A DNA stretch of 58,644 bases from a virus. A program made the position numbers and the translations under genes. The notes under the pieces are model-generated. The model was given only the letters and a program-made list of their open reading frames with translations. It did no database searches and was not told where the DNA came from. Of this stretch, positions 7,061 through 14,616 are shown one piece after another (positions within the stretch are counted from its first letter, which is position 1; every line of letters starts with the position of its first letter). Where the stretch lies: the IMG/VR virus record IMGVR_UViG_3300006917_000003, positions 1 through 58,644 of that record. One strand, written 5' to 3'.

Positions 7061-8689
7061 TTACGCTTTCAGTTCCAAGGGATAGCGGTAGTTCCGCACC
7101 CCGTTGTCATAGAACCTCTTGCAGCGCCTGTCAACCGCCTGCAAGAACTTCTGCCGGTTCCGCACGACGTAGCCGTTGGCTTGCGCCCAGACGGCGTAGC
7201 TGGCGTACAAGCTCGCGCCATCGCTGCCCTTTCCGCGCACCGGCTCGCAGTGGTTGCACACGTCCGTGATGAACTGGCTGATCTCGTCTTGGCCCAGCCG
7301 CCAACTGTTGACCTCGTCCACGCTCTGCTGCGGCTCATGGTAGCGCCCACGCTGGAGCAGGGTGGCTGCGTGGCGCAGTGCCCAGCACACGATGGCGTCC
7401 CGCTCTTCGGCCAAGATGGTCTGCGCCAGCGCGTTGCCTTCTGCCGTGGCCTCAAACTTGCGGGCGAAGTCGAACAGCATGAAGCGACGGAAGAAGCCAA
7501 AGCTATCGTCCTCGACCTCTGGCAGCGCGTTGCAAGATGCGAGGTGGCCCGCCTTGGGCCGGAAGAAGAACGGCGACTCGCGAATCACACGCCCGTCGAT
7601 CTGATCACCCGACACCAGCGCCTTGATCGCCGCCGCCGCGTTCTGGTCGAGGCGCTTCTCAGGCAGTTCGCCCACCACATTGAGCAGCGCACCCGAGAGC
7701 ATGGCGCGGTAGTACTGCTGCCCAAAGTTCTGCGGGGTCACGTTGGTCACCGTGCCCTCTGGGAACAGCCCCGTCACGACCGTGATCACAGTAGACTTGC
7801 CGTTGGAGCCGCTGCCCTTCAAGATCACAGCCTTCTGCATCCGAGTGGCCACGCCACACAGGGCCGCACCGATAAACTCGATGAACGCCTGCACCTTGTC
7901 GCCCCGGCCCGCTTCGCCCTCCCACACGTCGTCCAGCAGCTTCAAGAACTTGACCGGCTTCTTGTCGCTCCAACCAAACTCGTAGCCCACCCGCGACCGC
8001 TGCGCGGGGCTGTGGTGGTGGAAGTTCAGCTTGTTGTCGCAGACCTCGACCCAGCGGTCAGCCAGCGTCAGGCCAGCCGGGGCGTTGGCAAAGAAGTCCT
8101 TCTGCGCCCGCGACTGACACAGCACCTCGTAGGTGCCCGCGACCGTCGAGGCGTTGATCTTCAAGGGGTGCAAAGCCCAGCCACCCTGCGGGCGAGCCAC
8201 GCGCACCTGCAAGCCAGCGAAAGAGTGAATCACCTGCTCGACCCGAGACTTGGCCAACTCAACCCACACCCCAGCGTTGCCGTACAACCACAGCTTGCCC
8301 AAGTCGAACACCAGCCGCTCTGTGCCCTTCTCCAGCACCCGTGCTACGCGCTCTGCCAACTCGACATGGTCGCCGCGCTCCAGCCGCTCCTCTTGCCCTT
8401 CTGGGTCAACCCCCTCGCCGTCGCCGTCACCCCCGCCCCCACCACCCCCGCCGCCGTCGTCCTCGTCTGCCCCCAACCGCGCCGCCCAGCGGGCGATCCC
8501 CTCAAGCTCGCCCATGTTCTCGTCTTGCACGGGCGGGTCGCACCGACGCCGGTCGAACAAGACCAGCAGGGCAAGGATCGTCTCCTCGTCGCCCTTGTGC
8601 TTGTTGGCGATGTGGCCAGCGTAGCGCGTCAGTTCCTTGTGCCGCTCACCCTGCCCCACGCGCTCAGGCGGGACGTAGGGCATGAACAC
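7061..8689 (-). CDS. SF3 (D5-type) primase-helicase, helicase part
   Basis: 542 aa from the first ATG at 8689, but the same frame stays open up to 8770 and reads RGGLFAGIEHAEV before that ATG, which looks coding. Residues 1-75 resemble a primase C-terminal (PriCT) segment with RHKELTRYAG and RRCDPP. A polyglycine/Asp linker follows, then a D5-N-like region and an SF3 ATPase with Walker A GSGSNGKST, an LNVVGELPE Walker B block and FFRRFMLFDF. It probably unwinds DNA at the phage origin. It seems to be the second half of a gene whose first half is in the next frame upstream. Confidence 0.85.
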   Translation of the reverse strand: MFMPYVPPERVGQGERHKELTRYAGHIANKHKGDEETILALLVLFDRRRCDPPVQDENMGELEGIARWAARLGADEDDGGGGGGGGGDGDGEGVDPEGQEERLERGDHVELAERVARVLEKGTERLVFDLGKLWLYGNAGVWVELAKSRVEQVIHSFAGLQVRVARPQGGWALHPLKINASTVAGTYEVLCQSRAQKDFFANAPAGLTLADRWVEVCDNKLNFHHHSPAQRSRVGYEFGWSDKKPVKFLKLLDDVWEGEAGRGDKVQAFIEFIGAALCGVATRMQKAVILKGSGSNGKSTVITVVTGLFPEGTVTNVTPQNFGQQYYRAMLSGALLNVVGELPEKRLDQNAAAAIKALVSGDQIDGRVIRESPFFFRPKAGHLASCNALPEVEDDSFGFFRRFMLFDFARKFEATAEGNALAQTILAEERDAIVCWALRHAATLLQRGRYHEPQQSVDEVNSWRLGQDEISQFITDVCNHCEPVRGKGSDGASLYASYAVWAQANGYVVRNRQKFLQAVDRRCKRFYDNGVRNYRYPLELKA

Positions 8690-9348
8690 TTCGGCGTGCT
8701 CGATCCCCGCGAACAGCCCGCCCCGAGGCGGCAGCGGTGGCGGGGAGTGAACACCGCAGGCTCGACCAGTTCAGCCGCCAGCGCCCGCTTCTTGCCGTCC
8801 ACAATCGAGTACGGCAGCCAGTAGAACTGCAACGGGTTGGAGATCTCGTCCACCCGCTCAAGCCCGCCGTCGCGCAAGCACTGCCGGAAGTCCTTGCACC
8901 ACCGTGCGTACTCTTCAACCTCCATCGTGTGCGGCAGCGCAACGACCACGCGCATCCCACGCGGGGTGTCGTAGATCAGCGAGCCGGGGGCGATGAACCT
9001 CGCTTTGGCCCACATCTCGTCACGCCACTGCTGCGGCACCTTGTTCTTCTTGTTGCGGTGGGCGTCGGGGTTGTCCACGTCGGCCACGGCCACGTCGAAC
9101 ACCAGCCGCAGCCCGTAGTCCGCGAGCCTGCCAAGCGCGTCCGAGTCCAACCACGGGCACCTGTCCACGTCCGCGCCGCTTGCGTCCACCAGCCGGTAGG
9201 GCACGAAGAACGCGGGCGAGGCGTACTCCGTGCTCGCTGCCTCGACCAGCGGCATCGTGCGGTAGCTGACGACCTGACTTCCCGGCTTGCCGTCCCACGC
9301 AGTCTGACCCGCGACCAGACCGTTGGGCTTGACTGTGACCTTCACCAT
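8629..9348 (-). CDS. Primase-polymerase (AEP-like) N-terminal part, out of frame with the helicase
   Basis: ATG at 9348 with AAGGA seven bases upstream. Residues up to about 200 look like an archaeo-eukaryotic primase domain: a DVAVADVDNPD block with the D-x-D pattern, then RGMRVVVALPH and a WLPYSI ending usual before PriCT. After EPAVFTP the frame degenerates into Cys/Arg/Ser-rich sequence until the stop at 8629, while the -1 frame continues sensibly into the helicase part. The split is due to a one-base shift near 8742-8746 (a TCCCC run on the coding strand). It may be a real two-protein arrangement, a programmed -1 shift or an assembly error. Confidence 0.75.
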   Translation of the reverse strand: MVKVTVKPNGLVAGQTAWDGKPGSQVVSYRTMPLVEAASTEYASPAFFVPYRLVDASGADVDRCPWLDSDALGRLADYGLRLVFDVAVADVDNPDAHRNKKNKVPQQWRDEMWAKARFIAPGSLIYDTPRGMRVVVALPHTMEVEEYARWCKDFRQCLRDGGLERVDEISNPLQFYWLPYSIVDGKKRALAAELVEPAVFTPRHRCRLGAGCSRGSSTPKCSCPTSRLSAWGRVSGTRN

Positions 9349-9396
9349 CTTGCCATCCTTCACTGGCCTTGCCAGCCTTGTAGAACGCGGTCAACC

Positions 9397-9654
9397 TTAC
9401 TTGTCGTCTGGCGGCGTCAAGGTGTCGCTAGGAGCACCAAGCGGCTCCACCAGCGACCGCCCACCCGACACGAACGACCGCGCCGAGATCTCACCCTTGG
9501 ACAGCACCTCCAGCTTGGCCAGCGCCTCCGCGCTGGGGCGGCTATCCCCCTGTTTCCAAGCGTAGATCGTCTGACGAGACACCCCCAGCAAGTCGGCCAG
9601 TTCGTTGGTCTTCCAGCCGGTCACCTGCATCCACTTGCGAAAGAACCCACTCAT
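9397..9654 (-). CDS. Cro/CI-like helix-turn-helix regulator
   Basis: 85 aa from ATG at 9654 behind a strong GGAGGTGATC site. Residues 11-50 form a classic XRE-type HTH (TNELADLLGVSRQTIYAWKQG), followed by RPSAEALAKLEVL and a short disordered tail. It lacks a protease-sensitive or multimerisation domain, so it is closer to Cro-type repressors. It is divergent from the exonuclease-polymerase operon, and the 16-bp palindrome overlapping both -35 elements between them is its likely binding site. The primase-helicase lies downstream on the same strand. Confidence 0.88.
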   Translation of the reverse strand: MSGFFRKWMQVTGWKTNELADLLGVSRQTIYAWKQGDSRPSAEALAKLEVLSKGEISARSFVSGGRSLVEPLGAPSDTLTPPDDK

Positions 9655-9675
9655 GCGATCACCTCCGAGGCGCGG

Positions 9676-9704
9676 ACTCTAGCCGCCGGTCTGGGCGGCG
9701 TCAA
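9676..9704 (-). promoter_or_regulatory. Promoter of the HTH regulator
   Basis: On the minus strand TTGACG (9704-9699), 17 bases, TAGAGT (9681-9676), then a short leader with GGAGG before the ATG at 9654. Its -35 overlaps the palindrome at 9700-9715, so autoregulation is likely. Confidence 0.6.
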
Positions 9705-9715
9705 GATCTCTTGAC
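9700..9715. promoter_or_regulatory. Operator-like palindrome between divergent promoters
   Basis: GTCAAGA, TC, TCTTGAC is a perfect 16-bp palindrome made of the two back-to-back -35 regions. A regulator bound here would cover both the leftward and rightward promoters. The adjacent HTH protein is the obvious candidate. Confidence 0.6.
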
Positions 9716-9739
9716 ACTTTCGGCCCACCGGCCTATGCT
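9711..9739 (+). promoter_or_regulatory. Promoter of the replication operon, apparently leaderless
   Basis: TTGACA (9711-9716), 17 bases, TATGCT (9734-9739). The ATG of the exonuclease lies at 9746, six bases after the -10, which is where transcription should begin. No ribosome site precedes it, so the mRNA is predicted to be leaderless. Confidence 0.7.
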
Positions 9740-9745
9740 GCGGCC

Positions 9746-11179
9746 ATGAACTTGAAGCCCCTGCGACATGTCAGCGCGAGCCAGATCAAGACCTTCTCCC
9801 AGTGCGCCCGCAAGCACTTCTACGAGAAGATCATGGGCATCGAGGTGCCGGTCAGCGCAGGCGCACAGTTCGGCACGCGGGGCCACACGGCAGTTGAGAC
9901 GCGCATCCAGACCGGGGCGTGGCCGACTGACGACCCCGAGGCCGTGCAGCGTGCCATGGCGGGCTGGAAGTTCGTACCCCAGAACACCAAGCTGCTGGTC
10001 GAAGAAGAGATGCAGCTAGACGACGCGGCTCTGCCGGTCATCGGGCGCGTGGACTTGGTTGCACCGCACGCGAGCGTCATCCTCGACCACAAGTTCATGT
10101 CGAGCTTTCGCTACGCCAAGACGCCAGCGCAGTTGCGCGTAGACCCGCAGGCGATCCTCTACTCGACGTGGGGCTTGCGGGCGGGCTACCTGCGCCCCCG
10201 GGAGATCACCTTCCGGCACATCACCTACCTGACGCGAGGCAACCCCGACGCGCAGACCTCGCAGGTGCAGTTCGAGATTCGCGAATTGCAAATGGCCTAC
10301 GACGGCCTGCGGGGTGTGATCGACCGCATGGTTGAGGCGAGCCACAAGGACGACCCCCGCGCCGTGCAAGGTGCGATGGAGTCGAGCGACCCATCGCCCT
10401 GCGAGGCGTATGGAGGCTGCCCCCACAAGGGCAGGTGTTTGGCGCTCACAGGCAAGGGCCTGTGGGGGCAGTTGGGAGTGACGGACAAGGCAAAGGAGAA
10501 GGAGACTGCGATGAACCTGTTGGACAAGTTGAAGAGCCGCAAGGCCACACCGGCCCCCATGTTGGAGGCGCTGCCGCTCGACTACGGGGCGGTCAACCCC
10601 CCAGACGGCACCGACGAGGCTCCCACGCCGGTCGAGAAGCCCAAGAAGACCAAGGCCGCGACCAAGCCCGCCCCGGGCATGGACTTGCAGGCCGAGTTGG
10701 CCATGGAGTTCTTGCCTGTGGTCAAGGTGGGCGAGGGCCAGAACGGCAAGCGCACGGTGGGCGTCGTTGCAGCGGTCAACGACGCACTGGCGTCGATGGG
10801 CAGCGTCGAGGCTGCGCCCGACTTGAGCTTCCCGCCCAGCGATGCCGAGATGTCCGAGTTTCGCGCCAAGGAGACGCGGCGGCAGGCCAACGCCAGTACG
10901 CTGTTCATCGGGTGTCTGCCCAGCGGCGAGGGCTACGACCACCTCGACAACTGGCTCGCCCCCCTGCTCGCGCAGGCTGCCGAGACGATGGGCGTTGACC
11001 ACTACACCCAAGCCGACTTCGGCAAGGGCAAGGCGGCGCTCTTGGCGCTGATCGTCCACAAGGCCAAGTCGGGCGACCTGCCGACTGCGATGGTGGTTGA
11101 TCCCCGCTCGCCGTCTGCGGACTTGGCGGTCGAGATCTTGCGTCCCCACTACGGGCGCGTCATCCAGCGGTTCAGCTAG
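9746..11179 (+). CDS. Cas4/RecB-like PD-(D/E)XK exonuclease
   Basis: 477 aa. The N-terminal half shows the family signature: SASQIKTFSQCARKHFYEK with Cys20, then GRVDLV, ILDHKF with Asp114 and Lys116, a QAILYSTWG motif IV, and a trio CEAYGGCPHKGRC near 218-230. Together with Cys20 the trio would hold an iron-sulfur cluster. After a Lys/Pro linker (about 255-310), the C-terminal 170 aa form a separate mixed domain (STLFIGCLPSGEGYDHLDNW) that I do not recognise. It probably resects DNA ends for recombination-linked replication. It starts the plus-strand replication operon, and the start has no ribosome site. Confidence 0.85.
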   Translation: MNLKPLRHVSASQIKTFSQCARKHFYEKIMGIEVPVSAGAQFGTRGHTAVETRIQTGAWPTDDPEAVQRAMAGWKFVPQNTKLLVEEEMQLDDAALPVIGRVDLVAPHASVILDHKFMSSFRYAKTPAQLRVDPQAILYSTWGLRAGYLRPREITFRHITYLTRGNPDAQTSQVQFEIRELQMAYDGLRGVIDRMVEASHKDDPRAVQGAMESSDPSPCEAYGGCPHKGRCLALTGKGLWGQLGVTDKAKEKETAMNLLDKLKSRKATPAPMLEALPLDYGAVNPPDGTDEAPTPVEKPKKTKAATKPAPGMDLQAELAMEFLPVVKVGEGQNGKRTVGVVAAVNDALASMGSVEAAPDLSFPPSDAEMSEFRAKETRRQANASTLFIGCLPSGEGYDHLDNWLAPLLAQAAETMGVDHYTQADFGKGKAALLALIVHKAKSGDLPTAMVVDPRSPSADLAVEILRPHYGRVIQRFS

Positions 11180-11188
11180 GAGGCCAGC

Positions 11189-11521
11189 ATGACACGGGAA
11201 GAACTGAAGAGCGTGCTGCAACAAGGCTTGGCCGAGATTGAAGCAGGGAGCGCAGGTGAGCTTGCTGCTGCCCGCAACGAGGTCAAACGGTGGAAGGACG
11301 AGTGGCAGTCGCTCATGGGGTACGTCAGCAACATCCGCGAGTCGCGCATCTGGGCAGACCAAGCCTACTTCAAGGCCAAACAGGAGGCCAGCGACTTGGC
11401 CAAGCGTGCGGAAGAGCTTGAGCGCGAGAACGGTCAGCTTCGCGAGTTGATCGGTGCAAACACCATTCAGATCGCACTGCTTGAGCGCAAGGTTGAGCGT
11501 TTGACCAAGGGGGCAGCGTGA
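11189..11521 (+). CDS. Coiled-coil protein of the replication operon
   Basis: 110 aa with AGGAGG upstream. It is almost entirely helical and charged, with heptads from about residue 55 (KAKQEASDLAKRAEELEREN) to the end (ALLERKVERLTKG). There is no enzymatic motif. It starts 9 bp after the exonuclease stop and overlaps the next gene by 4 bp (GTGA). It could be a dimerising accessory factor of the exonuclease or sigma-like protein, but the function is unknown. Confidence 0.75.
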   Translation: MTREELKSVLQQGLAEIEAGSAGELAAARNEVKRWKDEWQSLMGYVSNIRESRIWADQAYFKAKQEASDLAKRAEELERENGQLRELIGANTIQIALLERKVERLTKGAA

Positions 11522-11712
11522 GCGTGTATTACCCGAGTGCAGAGGCAACGTGCGACCGTTGCGGCCACACCGAGTCGATTGACGGCGACAGCATCGGCTC
11601 TGGCCACTACATGTTCCCCACGCTCGACGAGATCGGCTGGGGTTGGGGCGAGGAGGGCGACCTGTGCCCCGAGTGCTTGGATGGAGGCAACAAGGGCGAG
11701 GCCGAGCCATGA
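11518..11712 (+). CDS. Small zinc-ribbon protein
   Basis: 64 aa from GTG at 11518, overlapping the previous stop (GTGA) and ending in an ATGA overlap with the sigma-like gene. Two CxxC pairs (CDRCG at about 12 and CPECL at about 50) flank an acidic, Trp/Gly-rich middle (EIGWGWGEEG), consistent with one zinc-binding knuckle. Such proteins often bind nucleic acid or RNA polymerase, and its location directly before the sigma-region-4 gene hints at transcription. No family is recognised. Confidence 0.7.
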   Translation: MSVYYPSAEATCDRCGHTESIDGDSIGSGHYMFPTLDEIGWGWGEEGDLCPECLDGGNKGEAEP

Positions 11713-12176
11713 CGGGCCGGAACTACTCACCAGAGCACTACCTGCTCGCGGCTGACCTCTTGCCCCACGCCAAGGAGGAGGTCGCCCGAGTGTCGTGGCA
11801 CGACCTTGAGGAGTCGCTGGAGCGCCACGCACACGGGCGCATCCCGCTTGCCTGTGCGGACACGCGGCGGGAGCTTGCCTTCGCTCGTGAGGTGGGGATG
11901 TTTCCTGAAGACGGGGTTGAGGAGCGGGTGTGCGCTATTGAACTGTCCAAGATTGTCGCAAAGTTGCTTGCCGACTTGCATCCCCGAGAGGAGAAGGTGC
12001 TGCGGATGCGCTTTGGGTTCGATGGCGGGGACGGTGCCACGCTGGAAGCTGTTGGCAAGCGTTTCGGCCTTCACAAGACGCGCATCCGGCAGATTGAGGC
12101 CAAGGCGATCCTCAAGCTGCGCCACACTTCGCGAGCCAGACTGCTCAAGCCGCACACCGAGTGGGGTGACCTGTGA
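11709..12176 (+). CDS. Sigma-70 region 4-like protein
   Basis: 155 aa from ATG at 11709. Residues about 88-140 match sigma region 4: LADLHPREEKVLRMRFGF, then GATLEAVGKRFGLHKTRIRQ, the helix-turn-helix that contacts the -35 element. Regions 1-3 are missing; the N-terminal 85 aa are helical and unrecognised. A protein with only region 4 could be a partial sigma, an anti-sigma-like mimic or a phage activator that changes -35 recognition. It is relevant to the dozen near-identical TTGACA promoters further right. Confidence 0.8.
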   Translation: MTGRNYSPEHYLLAADLLPHAKEEVARVSWHDLEESLERHAHGRIPLACADTRRELAFAREVGMFPEDGVEERVCAIELSKIVAKLLADLHPREEKVLRMRFGFDGGDGATLEAVGKRFGLHKTRIRQIEAKAILKLRHTSRARLLKPHTEWGDL

Positions 12177-12349
12177 GCCAGACCAAGCGGTACTTGGAAG
12201 ACCACCCGTACATGGAGCCGTGCTGGTGGGAGCACTGGTGCCCCCACTGCGGGCACACCCATGTGTGCTGCGGGCTGCCGTGTGAGGACTGCATCGAGAC
12301 GGACGAGGAGGTGGAGCGTGAACCTGTGGGAGAGGCTGGCGGCGCGTAA
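12173..12349 (+). CDS. 58-aa cysteine-rich zinc-binding protein
   Basis: GTG at 12173 overlaps the sigma-like stop (GTGA), and the gene overlaps the next helicase by 32 bp. The protein has nine-residue clusters of Cys/His (CWWEHWCPHCGHTHVCC, then CEDC) that could hold two zinc ions, followed by an acidic tail. It is probably a small nucleic-acid or polymerase-binding factor. No family is recognised. Confidence 0.6.
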   Translation: MSQTKRYLEDHPYMEPCWWEHWCPHCGHTHVCCGLPCEDCIETDEEVEREPVGEAGGA

Positions 12350-14069
12350 GCAGCCGCACCAAGGCTTGGTCGTGTGGCGCGGGGGAGAGCCGGAAGCAGG
12401 CAACGAGATGCACCGCATCATCGGCCTGCCCACGGTCGAGCCTACGCCGTGGGACGGTAGCAGTGTCCGCAAGTCGGCGGGCATCGACCTGCGCCCCTTG
12501 CAGCAGCAGGCGCTTGGGGCGATCCATGAGGCCAAGGGCGGGTTCTTCCCGCTCGCAGTCGGCGCGGGCAAGACCTACGTCAGCGTGCTGGCGGGTGCGG
12601 CCTTGGGCTGTGACTTGGCGATTCTCTTGGTGCCGCCGCGCACCGTGCAGCAGACCTACGACGCACTGGCCAAGGCAGACGGCTGCTTCCGGCTGCCGCG
12701 TACCGAGGTCGTGCCCTACAGCATCCTCAGCCGCCCCGAGGCGAGCGACCTGCTGGAGCGGTTGATCAGCGGCTACGCCCCCGAGCGGGTGGTCATCGTG
12801 GCAGACGAGGCCCACAACTTGAAGCGGTTCACCAGCGCCCGCACCAAGCGGGTCGTGCGCTTCTTCGACGCCCACCCGGGCGTGCGCTTCGTCGCCATGA
12901 GCGGGACGCTGACCAGCCGGTCGATCAAGGACTTCGCTCACCTTGCCGAGTGGGCGCTGGGCGAGGGGTCGCCCGTGCCGCGCATGAGCCACCCGCATGG
13001 ACGGACAGCCCTCGCACACTGGTCAAGCTGCATCGACAGCGAAGGCAGGCCCGGGACGCTTGAGTGGACATGGTGCGAGCCGCTGTGGCGCTGGGCGGGC
13101 ATGGAGCCAGCCAACATCCTCATGGCGCACTACACCGACCGCCGCGAGGGAGTACGCAAGGCGCTGGCGCGGCGCATCGCCACAGCCCCCGGGGTGGTGT
13201 CCACGACCGAGTCGAGCTTGGGCACTGCGCTCTACATCGAGCGGTGGACGAGCTTGAAGACGCCCAGCGAGATCACTGCTGCGATGTCCGACGTGGAGGA
13301 CACCCAGTGCAGGCCAGACGGCGAGGCGCTGGAGTCGCCGGTCGAGCAGTGGCGCGTGCAGCGGCAGTTGTCCTTGGGCTTCTACTACCGCTGGGTCTGG
13401 CCCAACGGCGAGCCTGACGTGGAGTGGCTGGTCGCACGCTCCGACTGGAACAAGGCCGTGCGCCAGCAGCTAGACCGGCACGCGGGCGAAGGCTACGACA
13501 GCCCCCTGCTGGTGTTCAACCGCACGGCCCGCGAACACGCCGCAGGCCAGCGCCGCGCCATTCACCGCGCTTGGGAAGAGTGGTGCCGAGTCAAAGACCG
13601 GCCCACGCCCCCGACCGAGGCCGTCTGGGTGTCACGCAAGGTCGTTGACACAGTAAGTGCAGAAGTGCTACACTCCAAGGAACCCGTGCTGGTCTGGTAC
13701 TCAGACGACGCGGTGGCGACTGCGCTCGCGCAGTGCGGGATGGAGGTCGTGCCAGCGGGCAAGCCAGTCCCTGTGGACAGGCCGCGCACGCTGGCGGTGT
13801 CGGTGCGGAGCCACGGGACAGGGTTGAACCTGCAACCGTGGGCGCACAACCTGATCTTGACGCCAGACCAGAGCGGTCTGGTGTGGGAGCAACTGCTTGG
13901 CCGGACGCACCGGCCCGGGCAGGAGGCAGACGAAGTGTGGGCGACCGTGCTGGCGCACACCTTTGCCTTCCGTGACGCCTTGGCAGCCGCCAAGGTGAAC
14001 GCGGAGTACATCCAGCACACCACGGGTCAAAAGCAGAAGCTGCTGCTGGCGACCCACCTTGAGAAGTGA
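12318..14069 (+). CDS. SNF2-like superfamily 2 helicase
   Basis: 583 aa from GTG at 12318. Motifs: LRPLQQQALGAI (Q/Ia region, about 57), VGAGKT (about 78), VADEAHN (about 162), MSGTLTS (about 193), then in the second lobe SVRSHGTGLNLQPW and LLGRTHRPGQEADEV. The TG.NL and GR.HR.GQ blocks are diagnostic of SNF2-like DNA translocases. Phage versions remodel forks or displace proteins from DNA. It starts inside the end of the small Cys-rich gene and is followed 13 bp later by the DNA-binding-type gene. Confidence 0.88.
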   Translation: MNLWERLAARKQPHQGLVVWRGGEPEAGNEMHRIIGLPTVEPTPWDGSSVRKSAGIDLRPLQQQALGAIHEAKGGFFPLAVGAGKTYVSVLAGAALGCDLAILLVPPRTVQQTYDALAKADGCFRLPRTEVVPYSILSRPEASDLLERLISGYAPERVVIVADEAHNLKRFTSARTKRVVRFFDAHPGVRFVAMSGTLTSRSIKDFAHLAEWALGEGSPVPRMSHPHGRTALAHWSSCIDSEGRPGTLEWTWCEPLWRWAGMEPANILMAHYTDRREGVRKALARRIATAPGVVSTTESSLGTALYIERWTSLKTPSEITAAMSDVEDTQCRPDGEALESPVEQWRVQRQLSLGFYYRWVWPNGEPDVEWLVARSDWNKAVRQQLDRHAGEGYDSPLLVFNRTAREHAAGQRRAIHRAWEEWCRVKDRPTPPTEAVWVSRKVVDTVSAEVLHSKEPVLVWYSDDAVATALAQCGMEVVPAGKPVPVDRPRTLAVSVRSHGTGLNLQPWAHNLILTPDQSGLVWEQLLGRTHRPGQEADEVWATVLAHTFAFRDALAAAKVNAEYIQHTTGQKQKLLLATHLEK

Positions 14070-14082
14070 GAAGGAGGACAAG

Positions 14083-14541
14083 ATGGGTCTTTTCAGTGGG
14101 ATTGAGAACGCGGAGAGCTACAAGCAGGGTCGCTACCTCGACCCGGGCAAGTACACGCTGAAGGTGACCGGCATCACGCTGGTGGACAGCAAGAAGGAGC
14201 GTGGCCGCAAGTTCTTCGTCGTCGAGGCCGAGGTCGTGAAGTCGAGCAACGAGGACTTCCGCGAGGGCGACGGCGTGACTTGGATGGTCGATGTGACCCC
14301 CAAGCTGGTCGATGGCGGGCTGGAGATCGCCCCCACGGCCAAGGCCAACTGCTCGCAGTTCGCCTGCGCGGTGCTGGATTGCAGCCCTCGCGAGGTCAAC
14401 GAAGAGGTCATGGACAAGCTGCTGGGGCCTGAGCAGCCTGCGAGCGGCGTGCTGGTGAAGGCTGAGGCTTTCGTCATCCAGACCAAGGCGGGCAACGACT
14501 TCACCAAGGTGCAGTGGAGCGCGATCCCGGTCGCGAGCTAG
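14083..14541 (+). CDS. DUF669-like, probable single-stranded DNA-binding protein
   Basis: 152 aa from ATG at 14083 behind AAGGAGG. It begins MGLFSGIENAES and has the pattern Y-L.PG.Y.LKV, KKERGRKFFVVEAEVV and a beta-rich body, matching the DUF669/SSB-like proteins that phages encode beside helicases and family A polymerases. These bind single-stranded DNA with an OB-like fold. It lies between the SNF2-like helicase and the polymerase, as in many phage replication cassettes. Followed by a strong hairpin. Confidence 0.75.
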   Translation: MGLFSGIENAESYKQGRYLDPGKYTLKVTGITLVDSKKERGRKFFVVEAEVVKSSNEDFREGDGVTWMVDVTPKLVDGGLEIAPTAKANCSQFACAVLDCSPREVNEEVMDKLLGPEQPASGVLVKAEAFVIQTKAGNDFTKVQWSAIPVAS

Positions 14542-14562
14542 AGCAAGTCGAGAGGGCCAAGG

Positions 14563-14598
14563 GCAGGGCAGCGCGGGGCGACCTCCGCGCTGCCCTGC
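14563..14598 (+). terminator. Perfect 14-bp hairpin before the DNA polymerase
   Basis: GCAGGGCAGCGCGG (14563-14576) pairs exactly with 14585-14598 around an 8-base loop. There is no T run after it, and the polymerase ribosome site (GGAGG, 14606-14610) begins eight bases later. It may therefore reduce read-through, protect the upstream message or hide the polymerase start, and need not be a true terminator. Confidence 0.5.
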
Positions 14599-14616
14599 TC
14601 GCTGCGGAGGTGCGTC

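Noticed and set aside
8374-8470. Poly-glycine/GGC tract as a microsatellite repeat locus
   Set aside because: It lies in frame as a Gly/Asp linker between primase and helicase domains and needs no other explanation.
13648-13690. Internal promoter in the SNF2-like helicase (TTGACACAG...)
   Set aside because: TTGACA is present but no -10 lies at 16-18 bases, and it is inside a coding region with no gene starting nearby.
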